Assembly (NCBI RefSeq): GCF_029223195.1
Contig: NZ_JARHUF010000015.1
Location: 1-64,000, forward strand
Length of the DNA stretch: 64,000 nt
Source of the DNA: Vibrio sp. CAU 1672
GTDB taxonomy: Bacteria > Pseudomonadota > Gammaproteobacteria > Enterobacterales > Vibrionaceae
Reading direction: 5' to 3'
Shown: positions 9,224 to 16,923 of the stretch, piece by piece
Layout: each line of letters starts with the position of its first letter
Numbering within the stretch: the first letter of the stretch is position 1
Notes under the pieces: model-generated
What the model was told of the DNA's origin: nothing
Databases searched by the model: none
Seen by the model: the letters and a program-made list of their open reading frames with translations, nothing else
Program-made: the position numbers and the translations under genes

Positions 9224-9298
9224 TTATTGTTTTGCCATCTCTTTCTTCACCATTAGCGCAGATGCTACGATGAAAGCGATGATTAGACCAAGCTCCAT
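9224..9298 (-). CDS. Candidate 24-residue single-helix membrane protein
   Basis: A 24-codon reading frame starts at ATG 9298, preceded by GGGGT at 7 nt. It reads MELGLIIAFIVASALM and then a charged tail (KKEMAKQ). That is one hydrophobic helix of about 15 residues followed by positive charges, the usual layout of small inner-membrane proteins with the N-terminus out. It stands alone between the receptor and galE, with terminators on both sides. I know no family name. A search for conservation with synonymous-biased substitutions would test it. Confidence 0.5.
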   Translation of the reverse strand: MELGLIIAFIVASALMVKKEMAKQ

Positions 9299-9420
9299 GA
9301 ACGACCCCAAAGGTTAAAAGTAAATTTACGGCTTAAATTAAGAAGCTCGTTTAGTTTAACACGTCTATGTATTGTTGCTACTTTTTAACTATTAATTTAC
9401 GATTTTTCCGATTTAGATCA

Positions 9421-9446
9421 AAAAAGGTGCAAAGCTGCACCTTTTT
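9421..9446 (-). terminator. Intrinsic terminator of galE
   Basis: AAAAAGGTGCA (9421-9431) pairs perfectly with TGCACCTTTTT (9436-9446) around a 4-nt loop. On the minus strand a T-run follows. It lies 25 bp past the galE stop. Confidence 0.88.
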
Positions 9447-9471
9447 ATTGTTTTTATGTCAGCCTGAAAAA

Positions 9472-10488
9472 TTAGGCCTCAGGATATCCTTGAGGGTTTT
9501 GTGACTGCCAACGCCAAGTGTCATTTGTCATCTCTTCCAGCGTACGCTCAGCCTTCCAGCCCAGTTCATTCATTGCTTTTGTTGGATCTGCCCAGCATTC
9601 TGCAATATCGCCGGGACGACGTTCAACAATGCTATACGGTACTGGTTTTTTGCTTGCGTCTTCGAAAGCCTTTACCATTTCCAATACGCTGTAACCGTTG
9701 CCAGTGCCCAGGTTATAAATATGTAAGCCAGCCTTGTGACCAACATTTTTTAGCGCGGCGATATGACCGTCGGATAAATCCATAACATGAATATAATCAC
9801 GAACACCGGTTCCGTCTTTGGTCGGGTAATCGTTACCAAAGACAGATAAAAACTCTCTGCGGCCAACAGCAACCTGAGCGATAAATGGCATAAGGTTGTT
9901 CGGAATGCCCTGTGGGTCTTCGCCTAACTCACCGCTCGGATGAGAGCCGACCGGGTTAAAATAGCGCAGCAGTGTAATACTCCAGTCCGGGTTGGCTTTC
10001 TGGAAATCTGTCAGGCACTCTTCAACCATTAGTTTGCTGCGTCCGTAAGGGTTGGTCGCGCTGGTCGGGAAGTCTTCCGTAATTGGCACACTGGCGGGAT
10101 CTCCATACACAGTGGCAGAAGAACTGAAAACTAACGATTTCACACCGGCTTCTCGCATGGCATCAACCAATACCAAGGTACCGTTGACGTTGTTGTCATA
10201 GTACTCCAGAGGTTTGGCCACCGACTCACCTACCGCCTTTAATCCTGCAAAGTGAATAACGGCTTCAATATCATGGCTTGTTAGTACATCGACTAAGCTG
10301 GCTTTATCACGGATGTCTCCCTGAATAAAAACGGGTTTCACCCCCGATACTTTTTCAATGCGCTCTAATACGGTTGATTTGCTGTTGTAAAGGTTATCGA
10401 AAATGACCGGGGTCATACCAGCTTCGATCATTTGAATACACGTGTGGCTTCCAATGTAACCCATGCCACCGGTAACAAGTACTTTCAT
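9472..10488 (-). CDS. galE: UDP-glucose 4-epimerase
   Basis: GalE interconverts UDP-glucose and UDP-galactose with tightly bound NAD, feeding galactose use and surface polysaccharide synthesis. The start used gives a 338-residue protein like E. coli GalE. It shows the Rossmann motif VTGGMGYIGSHTC at the N-terminus, the catalytic S-x24-YGRSK pattern (FSSSATVYGD, then NPYGRSKLMVEE near 148-157) and the substrate region RYFNPVGSHPSGELGEDP. The longer frame adds 17 residues that do not belong to the family. ATG at 10488, or the adjacent ATG at 10491, follows AGGA and is preferred. No other gal genes are adjacent. Confidence 0.95.
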   Translation of the reverse strand: MKVLVTGGMGYIGSHTCIQMIEAGMTPVIFDNLYNSKSTVLERIEKVSGVKPVFIQGDIRDKASLVDVLTSHDIEAVIHFAGLKAVGESVAKPLEYYDNNVNGTLVLVDAMREAGVKSLVFSSSATVYGDPASVPITEDFPTSATNPYGRSKLMVEECLTDFQKANPDWSITLLRYFNPVGSHPSGELGEDPQGIPNNLMPFIAQVAVGRREFLSVFGNDYPTKDGTGVRDYIHVMDLSDGHIAALKNVGHKAGLHIYNLGTGNGYSVLEMVKAFEDASKKPVPYSIVERRPGDIAECWADPTKAMNELGWKAERTLEEMTNDTWRWQSQNPQGYPEA

Positions 10489-10542
10489 CATTATTATCCT
10501 TCTGACCTTAATCGCGCTAGTGTATCGAATCTCAGACAAGAG

Positions 10543-12447
10543 TTAAACGCCCTCATAGCTCTTGCTCTCAACAAAAACAGCCTGGCCTTTACCCGCCTGC
10601 TTTGCTTGATACATCGCGGTATCGGCATGCGCTAATATATGCTTAGGATCGTTCTCTTCCGGCCCTACCAGTTTTACACCAATACTGATACCGACTGTTA
10701 GTGGTATGCCTTTGTGGAAAATCGGTTTGGATACCGATGCAATCACCTCCTTTGCTATCTGCCTGACGATATCTGCTGTCGCCGGGTTGACTAACATGAC
10801 AAACTCATCACCGGAAAAACGTGCAACCATATCATTGTGCCCACTCAGTAAAGCTAGTCTCTCGGCGATAACTTGCAACACCGTATCTCCGGCATCATGC
10901 CCGTAACTATCATTTACCTGCTTAAAGCCATCTAAATCGAGGAACAGAACCGCGAACTCATTGCGTAGATAACGTGAGCTGCTGAGCAACTGCTGTAACT
11001 GAGAAGTGAACTTAGTACGGTTTGCCAAACCGGTTAATGCATCATGGTGGACCTGGTATTTGAGATATTCCATTTCTTTAACGCCAGAGAGATCAGTCAA
11101 CATGATCACTATCTCATAGAAATCGTTGTGGCTGTGTTTGTCAATTCGATTAACTTTGGCAAATAAAGGGATTAGCTGACCACAACATTTTTTTTCCATA
11201 ATTTCACCTTGCCAATGACCGTAGTTTTTGATCGACTCAATGATGGTGGGCATCAAGGCCTGGAGTTTTCGCCAACGGATGGAATGAAACAGCGACTCCC
11301 CTACCGCCTGTTCGGCGCTGACTCCCAGCAGTTTGGTTACCGCCGGATTAATCATGGTAATGATGCCTTCTTGGTTCAGAACAATCAGTCCATCCTGACT
11401 CGTCTCGAAGACCCGTACTGCCGCTCTTTGTTTACTGAGTACCTGTTCTTCTTCGGTAATGTCCTTAACCGACAAGAAGGTATTTTCCTGATGCCTGAAC
11501 TTTCTGCATAAGATATGCAAACTATGCTCATGGAGCGAAAGAGTAAGTTCAGTGCTGGTGGTATTCGTGTCGATGAGCGCTTTTAGCTCTTCTTGCTGGT
11601 TGGTTGGAAATAGCTCGTATATCGAGGTATTTCCTCGTACTGGCTGGTAGCGTTTAAATGTTCTTTTGGCCGCTTCGTTAACATACAAAACTCCCCCTTC
11701 AGCATTAATCACAATCAGTGAGTCCGACATCAGATTACACATCTGCTGAATAAGGGTTTTCTCTTTGTCGCATTGTTCAAAATTGTACTCCAGCTGTTTC
11801 TTACGCTGTTGCAGCCGGTGTATTAGCACGTTAAATGAGGTGATTGTGGTTCCGACTTCGTCTGTGGATTGGTGGGCAATTTGATGAACCAGCCTTGGCT
11901 CTATGCTGAGCTTGTGAATCGAATTGTTCAGTTTATCTAATGGCGTAATAATCAGGTTTTTAAAGCGGTACCACATAAAGATTACAATAATTACAGCTGA
12001 GCCTATGCTGATGCTCAGGAAAACAATCTCAACACCGCCCAGATTCGGCCAAAAAAGCGCTGTAACTGTAAACCGGATGGAGCCTTGCTGCTCGCCCTGA
12101 TGCATCAATGGCAGTTTAATTAAGATGGGGGTAGCTGAGCTGCTCTGATTGGCGGTATTTGCAACCGCAATGGCATGTAATGAACCTGTTCGATCGTAGA
12201 GAGCAACAGTATTAATAGCGCTATTTGTCCCAAGCATGGATTCAAGCAAACTATCCGCTGCGTGGTTTTCATCCTGCTGCAGTACTTCTAACATTAAAGG
12301 TGAAGTGGCTTTCAGGGTCGCTTTTACTTGCTTAATCAGTTGCTTTCGTTCAACTTGATACGCCGAATAACTAATAACCAACTGAATTAATAGATTAATT
12401 ATTATCAAAATGAAGACAGGCCACAGTAATTTGGTGCGTAGTGACAT
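10543..12447 (-). CDS. Membrane diguanylate cyclase (HAMP-PAS-PAS-GGDEF)
   Basis: A sensory protein of 634 residues predicted to make cyclic di-GMP. A first membrane helix (residues about 9-30) and a second (about 146-168) bracket a roughly 115-residue periplasmic sensor. A HAMP region (about 170-225) leads to two PAS-like domains (about 245-310 and 345-405) and a C-terminal GGDEF domain (about 465-625). The signature is RFSGDEFVML, so the first G of GGDEF is S; several SGDEF enzymes are reported as active. The RxxD inhibitory site seems lost, with GHND at the expected position. There is no EAL domain. Only the short galE leader region follows it, with no terminator seen between. Confidence 0.9.
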   Translation of the reverse strand: MSLRTKLLWPVFILIIINLLIQLVISYSAYQVERKQLIKQVKATLKATSPLMLEVLQQDENHAADSLLESMLGTNSAINTVALYDRTGSLHAIAVANTANQSSSATPILIKLPLMHQGEQQGSIRFTVTALFWPNLGGVEIVFLSISIGSAVIIVIFMWYRFKNLIITPLDKLNNSIHKLSIEPRLVHQIAHQSTDEVGTTITSFNVLIHRLQQRKKQLEYNFEQCDKEKTLIQQMCNLMSDSLIVINAEGGVLYVNEAAKRTFKRYQPVRGNTSIYELFPTNQQEELKALIDTNTTSTELTLSLHEHSLHILCRKFRHQENTFLSVKDITEEEQVLSKQRAAVRVFETSQDGLIVLNQEGIITMINPAVTKLLGVSAEQAVGESLFHSIRWRKLQALMPTIIESIKNYGHWQGEIMEKKCCGQLIPLFAKVNRIDKHSHNDFYEIVIMLTDLSGVKEMEYLKYQVHHDALTGLANRTKFTSQLQQLLSSSRYLRNEFAVLFLDLDGFKQVNDSYGHDAGDTVLQVIAERLALLSGHNDMVARFSGDEFVMLVNPATADIVRQIAKEVIASVSKPIFHKGIPLTVGISIGVKLVGPEENDPKHILAHADTAMYQAKQAGKGQAVFVESKSYEGV

Positions 12448-12615
12448 AGGCTATCCTCTAAAAAGCAAATCAGACACCGGAATGTTATAAGCAAGCATGC
12501 TCATAACAAAATTAACCCAAGAGCATAGCATGGCAAGCAGACCAATAAATGTGATGATGACTAATTTTGTGAAAACAAAAAAGTGATTTTGCCAACGTTT
12601 CAAGTATCTTAAGTT

Positions 12616-12682
12616 AGTCAGTGATGCTACTGCGCTTATCGGCTAAGAGACATTTTAGGAACAATGAGCTTGGTCACTGACT
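12616..12682. promoter_or_regulatory. Inverted repeat in the pxp promoter region
   Basis: AGTCAGTGA (12616-12624) is repeated inverted as TCACTGACT (12674-12682), 49 nt apart, in the 283-bp divergent region before pxpA. A regulator binding two half-sites or an mRNA leader stem would both explain it. No factor is identified. Confidence 0.3.
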
Positions 12683-12730
12683 CGAAATGGCTTTTACTGC
12701 AAGTTAGGTGCATCAGGGACAGAAGGCACG

Positions 12731-13486
12731 ATGACATTGAATAAACAGCAATTAACACTCAACTGTGACATGGGAGAAAGCTTTGGCGCCTGGACGATGG
12801 GCACGGACGAACTGGTCATGCCCCATGTCGATATGGCGAACATCGCTTGTGGCTTTCATGCATCAGATCCAAACGTTATGCACGATACCATTGCGCTTGC
12901 AAATCAGTATGACGTCGAAATCGGCGCTCATCCCGGCTATCCCGACTTGTTAGGGTTCGGCCGGCGCAGCCTGAGTATGACCGGCGATGATATTACCAAC
13001 ATGCTGATTTATCAGGTCGGTGCTTTGCAAGCCATGTGTAAGGCTCAGCATACTGATCTTAGCTATGTTAAACCACATGGGGCGCTGTACAACGATATGC
13101 TCAGGGATGACATGATCTTCCGTGCGATAGTCAAAGGCGTGGCAATGTTCAAAGTGCCCTTGATGATATTAGCGTCACAGGAAAATGATAAATACCTGGA
13201 TATGGCGGATGATGATGATGTTCCACTGCTGTTTGAAGCGTTTGCGGATCGTCTGTATCAAGACAATGGCATGCTCACTCCACGCTCACAGGGTAACGCG
13301 GTATTAACCAGCGAGCATGCCATTTTGGAACAAGTCCGCATGCTTTCAGATTCCGGACGGGTCAAAACGGCGTCAGGCGGCTATATTTTACTGGAAGCGG
13401 ATACTATATGCGTCCACGGAGATAATGCGGAAGCCATATCGCTGATCCAGAAAATCCGCCACAGTATCTATACCGGAGGTCGTTGA
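12731..13486 (+). CDS. pxpA: 5-oxoprolinase subunit A (LamB/YcsF family)
   Basis: PxpA works with PxpB and PxpC to open 5-oxoproline to glutamate using ATP, disposing of a spontaneous breakdown product of glutamine and glutathione. The 251-residue protein begins with the family motif LNCDMGESFGAW (residues about 9-20) and has NIACGFHASDPNVM (near 37-50), EIGAHPGYPDL and YVKPHGALYNDM (near 113-124). It opens a tight three-gene operon: its TGA overlaps the next ATG as TGATG. The divergent neighbour is the diguanylate cyclase gene. Confidence 0.95.
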   Translation: MTLNKQQLTLNCDMGESFGAWTMGTDELVMPHVDMANIACGFHASDPNVMHDTIALANQYDVEIGAHPGYPDLLGFGRRSLSMTGDDITNMLIYQVGALQAMCKAQHTDLSYVKPHGALYNDMLRDDMIFRAIVKGVAMFKVPLMILASQENDKYLDMADDDDVPLLFEAFADRLYQDNGMLTPRSQGNAVLTSEHAILEQVRMLSDSGRVKTASGGYILLEADTICVHGDNAEAISLIQKIRHSIYTGGR

Positions 13487-14172
13487 TGAAACAGGGACTA
13501 TTTAAGGTTAGCCCCATCTCAGAATGCACGCTTTTAGTCAGTTTTGAGCCTGAAGTTTCGGTGGAAGATATTGGCCAACTGGCGCAACTCATTGGTAAAC
13601 AGTTTAACCATGTGGTGTTAAATGTTATTCCTTCTTATCAAACTATTCTTGTCGATTACCTCCCCTATAGGCTCAATGAGCTGACAATGATAACCGATTT
13701 GAACGATATGCTCGGTCGGTTTGAAGTTTGTTCAGCGTGCTACAAGGTGCCCGTCAATCACCTCACTATCCCGGTTTTTTATTCTGAAGAAACTGCGCTT
13801 GATTTGGGGCGCTTTGCAGCAAAAGGTTTATCGCTGGAGGACTTGATTGTGCTACATACCCAGCCTGTTTATACCGTTTCGGCGATTGGCTTTGCTCCCG
13901 GCTTCGCTTTTTTGTCTGATGTCGAGCCTTCTCTTCACATGCCCAGGCTAGACACCCCAAGAACGCAGGTGCCTGCTGGCAGTGTGGCGATCGCAGACAG
14001 TAAAACGGCTGTATATCCCTGTGATTCGCCAGGTGGCTGGAACATTATTGGCCGAAGCCCAGTATCCTTTTTCAGTGATCAACCGCCCTACACTTCCTTT
14101 CAGGTCGGTGACAAGGTCACGTTTGCCGCCATTGATAAACAAGAGTTTCTCTCTTTAGGAGGCGTGATATGA
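13486..14172 (+). CDS. pxpB: 5-oxoprolinase subunit B (KipI family)
   Basis: PxpB is the KipI-like ATP-dependent subunit that associates with PxpC. I use the ATG at 13486, which shares one base with the pxpA stop and has GGAGG 6 nt upstream; a TTG one codon earlier is not needed. The 228-residue protein shows the family elements VCYKVPVNHLTIPVFY-like entry to the C-terminal carboxyltransferase-like fold, then AIGFAPGFAFLSDV (near 128-141), PRLDTPRTQVPAGSVAIA and the SPGGWNIIGRSPV signature (near 183-195). Its stop overlaps the pxpC start (ATGA), which indicates translational coupling. Confidence 0.94.
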   Translation: MKQGLFKVSPISECTLLVSFEPEVSVEDIGQLAQLIGKQFNHVVLNVIPSYQTILVDYLPYRLNELTMITDLNDMLGRFEVCSACYKVPVNHLTIPVFYSEETALDLGRFAAKGLSLEDLIVLHTQPVYTVSAIGFAPGFAFLSDVEPSLHMPRLDTPRTQVPAGSVAIADSKTAVYPCDSPGGWNIIGRSPVSFFSDQPPYTSFQVGDKVTFAAIDKQEFLSLGGVI

Positions 14173-15104
14173 GCCACTGCAGTTTATTGGTGAAAAAATC
14201 CGGGCCACTGTCTTTGGTACAAGACTTCGGACGTTTTGGGCTAGGTCAAGTTGGTGTAACAACGGGTGGTGCACTGGATGATTATGCATACAGTTGGGCC
14301 AACCATCTGCTGGACAATCCAGTCAACAGCCCGGTCATTGAAATAACCCTTGGCCCCGCGAGCTTTGTCGCGCTGGAAGATTGTCACCTGGCATTATGCG
14401 GCGGAGACTTGAACGCCACAATTGCTAACCTACCGGTGACGAACTGGTCAGATTTTATATTGCGAAAAGGTCAAATGCTCCAGTTGAACGTTGCGAGAAA
14501 TGGGCTGCGGGCTTATCTGGCCGTTAAAGGAGGATTTGATGTCGAGCCGCACCTTGGCAGCTGTTCTACGGTTACTAGAGAGGGGCTGGGTGGGTTGCAG
14601 AAAAATGGCCAAAAGCTGGAATCGGGAGATATAGTCTCTTTTCATCCGCACTCCATGCCACAATCAAAACCGAGGTCTATGACCTTTCGGTTTAAGCCGG
14701 ATTATAACTTACCACTGCAACTCAGAGTAATTGAGAGTTACCAGGCTCAAGATTTTTCCCTTGAGGCAAAAAGACAGTTTTATTCCAGCACATTTACGAT
14801 TTCTGTCGACTCCGATCGTATGGGCTACCGGTTGCAAGGCCAGCCTATCTCCCCACCCTATGATGGTATTTTGTCTGAAGGTATTGCGTTGGGGGCAGTT
14901 CAGATCCCCCAGGATGGTAACCCAATCATCATGTTGAATGATCGCCAAACCATCGGCGGGTACCCTAAACTTGGATGCGTTGCACGCATCGACCTACCAC
15001 GGCTGGCACAGGCTAAACCCGGCCAGCAGGTGCAGTTTGTCCCAGGCGACAGAGAGGGGCTGCAGGATGTCTGGTGCCAATGGGCCCGATTTTTTGGCTA
15101 TTGA
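14169..15104 (+). CDS. pxpC: 5-oxoprolinase subunit C (KipA/biotin-dependent carboxyltransferase-like)
   Basis: This is the third subunit of the prokaryotic 5-oxoprolinase. The 311 residues match the family. It opens with the motif LVQDFGRFGLGQVGVTTGGALD (residues about 18-39), continues with NSPVIEITLGP (near 53-63) and RAYLAVKGGFDVEPHLGS, and later has SDRMGYRLQG and NDRQTIGGYPKLGCVA (near 257-272). The ATG overlaps the pxpB TGA by ATGA. It ends 21 bp from the convergent FAD oxidoreductase gene, with no clear terminator between them. Confidence 0.94.
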   Translation: MSHCSLLVKKSGPLSLVQDFGRFGLGQVGVTTGGALDDYAYSWANHLLDNPVNSPVIEITLGPASFVALEDCHLALCGGDLNATIANLPVTNWSDFILRKGQMLQLNVARNGLRAYLAVKGGFDVEPHLGSCSTVTREGLGGLQKNGQKLESGDIVSFHPHSMPQSKPRSMTFRFKPDYNLPLQLRVIESYQAQDFSLEAKRQFYSSTFTISVDSDRMGYRLQGQPISPPYDGILSEGIALGAVQIPQDGNPIIMLNDRQTIGGYPKLGCVARIDLPRLAQAKPGQQVQFVPGDREGLQDVWCQWARFFGY

Positions 15105-15125
15105 ACCCACCAGTGATTGCATCCG

Positions 15126-16568
15126 TCAGTTACTGCCATAACGGGCGGCCAAAGCGCTTGGATAACCTCGCTCCTGCGTTAATTGCTTAGCGTATGCTTC
15201 GATTTGCTCTCGGGTCCATTTAAGTGCTGTGGGGTGCTGGTGTTCAACCTTATGGCTGGGTTGAATATCAAACCAATGCTGGAGTATTTTTTGTGCACCA
15301 AGCAAAGTTGACGACGCTTTGACAATTTCGATTCTGGCGTAATTATTAGTTTCAAAGGTAACATCTGCGGCACGTAATACCGGATCATTACCCGGAATTT
15401 GTTGTGCGCCGAACAAGGCCTTGCCCCCTTGTTCTGCACTTTGGTAATCAGGAATAAATTGCGCCATGTGCCGGATAGCGTTAGATGTTCGGGTTGCCAG
15501 CACTTCCTGGCTCCATCCTTGCTGAATTTTGTGCAGTAGTGTGCTCGGCAGACCGGGCTGTGATGATACGGCACTGCTTTGTACCAGCCCATCGTCAAAC
15601 AGGGTAATCCCTTTGGTCATGCCGTGCAGCTGGAAAAAGCCATCGGCATAAGGGGTCAGCTGAGCCATTCCTTTCGGTGTGCCGCGCGGGCCATGGAATA
15701 TGACCTCTGGCCATTGCTGTTGGCACTCAGGCCAACGAGTCACGTAAGCCGCTTTGAACTCGACCAAACGTTCACGTTGCGCTCCGACGATATCGTCCAG
15801 TTTGCCCGTTTCAAAGCCGCATGCATTAACCAGATAGTCACAGTGCAGATCGTGCTCCTGTCCTTGATTGGTGTAGCGTAGATGCCACTGTTGATCGTGC
15901 CATTCGGCACTCTTAAGTATCGATTCTGTTAAAACCGATGCATTATCCAGCGAATTTAATGTCAGATTAGCGATCGCAGCTAAGCGGAATACACTCCAGC
16001 CATACTCCTGCACCACAACGACCGGATATTTTAACGACTCCAAATCGGCATGTTGTGCAAAGGGAATACACCACTCATCAAGGTTTGCGGGATTTGCTGG
16101 CTGAACTTGCTGGGCAAGCGCGAGTAACTCCGCTTTGCTATATAGTTTGTAGTAGTGTTCAGGATCGCCGAGCACACAGTTAGCCGGATCTTGGGCTACC
16201 AGTTGCAAGTATGCCTGCTGGATAACACTGAGGCGAGGCAACAAATCTTCAGGCTTGCCTTCATCGCTGTGTGGGATTGCAATCACGGTAGGACGAACGT
16301 TTAGAGAGTGTGGATACAGACGGACCGTATCAATAGATTGCGTCAACAAATCCAGGCATTGTTGGAGAGACAGTTCCCGGTAAAGATTTCCACCAGCATG
16401 CAGGTGGCAAATAGGTGGGCCATTAACCAGACTGGGACCTTTTTCGAGCACCGATACTTTAAAGCCCAGTTCCGCAAAGTGAATGGCAGCGGTAGCGCCG
16501 GCAACTCCGCCTCCTACAATGGCAATATGCCGCGTGTGAGTGGTTAAATCAGTATCAGTAGAATGCAT
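15126..16568 (-). CDS. FAD-dependent oxidoreductase (DAO-like), substrate unknown
   Basis: The 480-residue protein has a classic N-terminal dinucleotide-binding motif IAIVGGGVAGATAAIHFAELG (residues about 15-35) ending in an acidic residue (VLEKG), so it binds FAD. A second FAD element YLVNACGFETGKLDD lies near 246-260. The C-terminal part (LFGAQQIPGNDPVLRA) fits the DAO superfamily. No signal peptide or membrane helix is seen. The electron acceptor and substrate are not evident. It is convergent with pxpC, which does not by itself tie it to 5-oxoproline. The start at 16568 has a modest GGAAG leader. Confidence 0.8.
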   Translation of the reverse strand: MHSTDTDLTTHTRHIAIVGGGVAGATAAIHFAELGFKVSVLEKGPSLVNGPPICHLHAGGNLYRELSLQQCLDLLTQSIDTVRLYPHSLNVRPTVIAIPHSDEGKPEDLLPRLSVIQQAYLQLVAQDPANCVLGDPEHYYKLYSKAELLALAQQVQPANPANLDEWCIPFAQHADLESLKYPVVVVQEYGWSVFRLAAIANLTLNSLDNASVLTESILKSAEWHDQQWHLRYTNQGQEHDLHCDYLVNACGFETGKLDDIVGAQRERLVEFKAAYVTRWPECQQQWPEVIFHGPRGTPKGMAQLTPYADGFFQLHGMTKGITLFDDGLVQSSAVSSQPGLPSTLLHKIQQGWSQEVLATRTSNAIRHMAQFIPDYQSAEQGGKALFGAQQIPGNDPVLRAADVTFETNNYARIEIVKASSTLLGAQKILQHWFDIQPSHKVEHQHPTALKWTREQIEAYAKQLTQERGYPSALAARYGSN

Positions 16569-16807
16569 CGCTTCCGTTACAACTTTTATAAGGAGATCTT
16601 TTTGCTATTCCTTGATTCTACTCGGGTTTGATGATGATTAAAATCACAAAAACTTCATGGGTTTAGCGCCATCAATATCCATGATGAAATCGAGTGATTG
16701 TTAGCAGAAAATTTCATAAAAAAATGCTTGACTGAGTTAAAGTGAATTGACGAATTTTGCCCTGTGTGAATAACAATTTTCCTCTATCACCCAAGATATA
16801 AAGCCTG

Positions 16808-16902
16808 AGCAATGCCCCCTCAATTTTGCATTTTTACTTATCCCAAAAGTTATCCACTGATTTTGTGGATAAGTAAAATAAAACGGTCACCGAGGCATTG
16901 CT
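16808..16902. promoter_or_regulatory. Nested inverted repeats containing a DnaA-box pair
   Basis: In the 355-bp gap between two minus-strand genes, TTATCCAC at 16850-16857 faces GTGGATAA at 16865-16872. On the minus strand 16864-16872 reads TTATCCACA, a perfect DnaA box; the plus-strand copy, TTATCCACT, has one mismatch. An outer 9-bp inverted repeat encloses them: AGCAATGCC 16808-16816 and GGCATTGCT 16894-16902. The hairpin could also serve as a transcription end after the transporter operon, but it is AT-rich. The rest of the gap (16569-16800) holds only the oxidoreductase leader and nothing I can name. Confidence 0.5.
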
Positions 16903-16923
16903 GTGGCTATCAAGTCAGGATTA

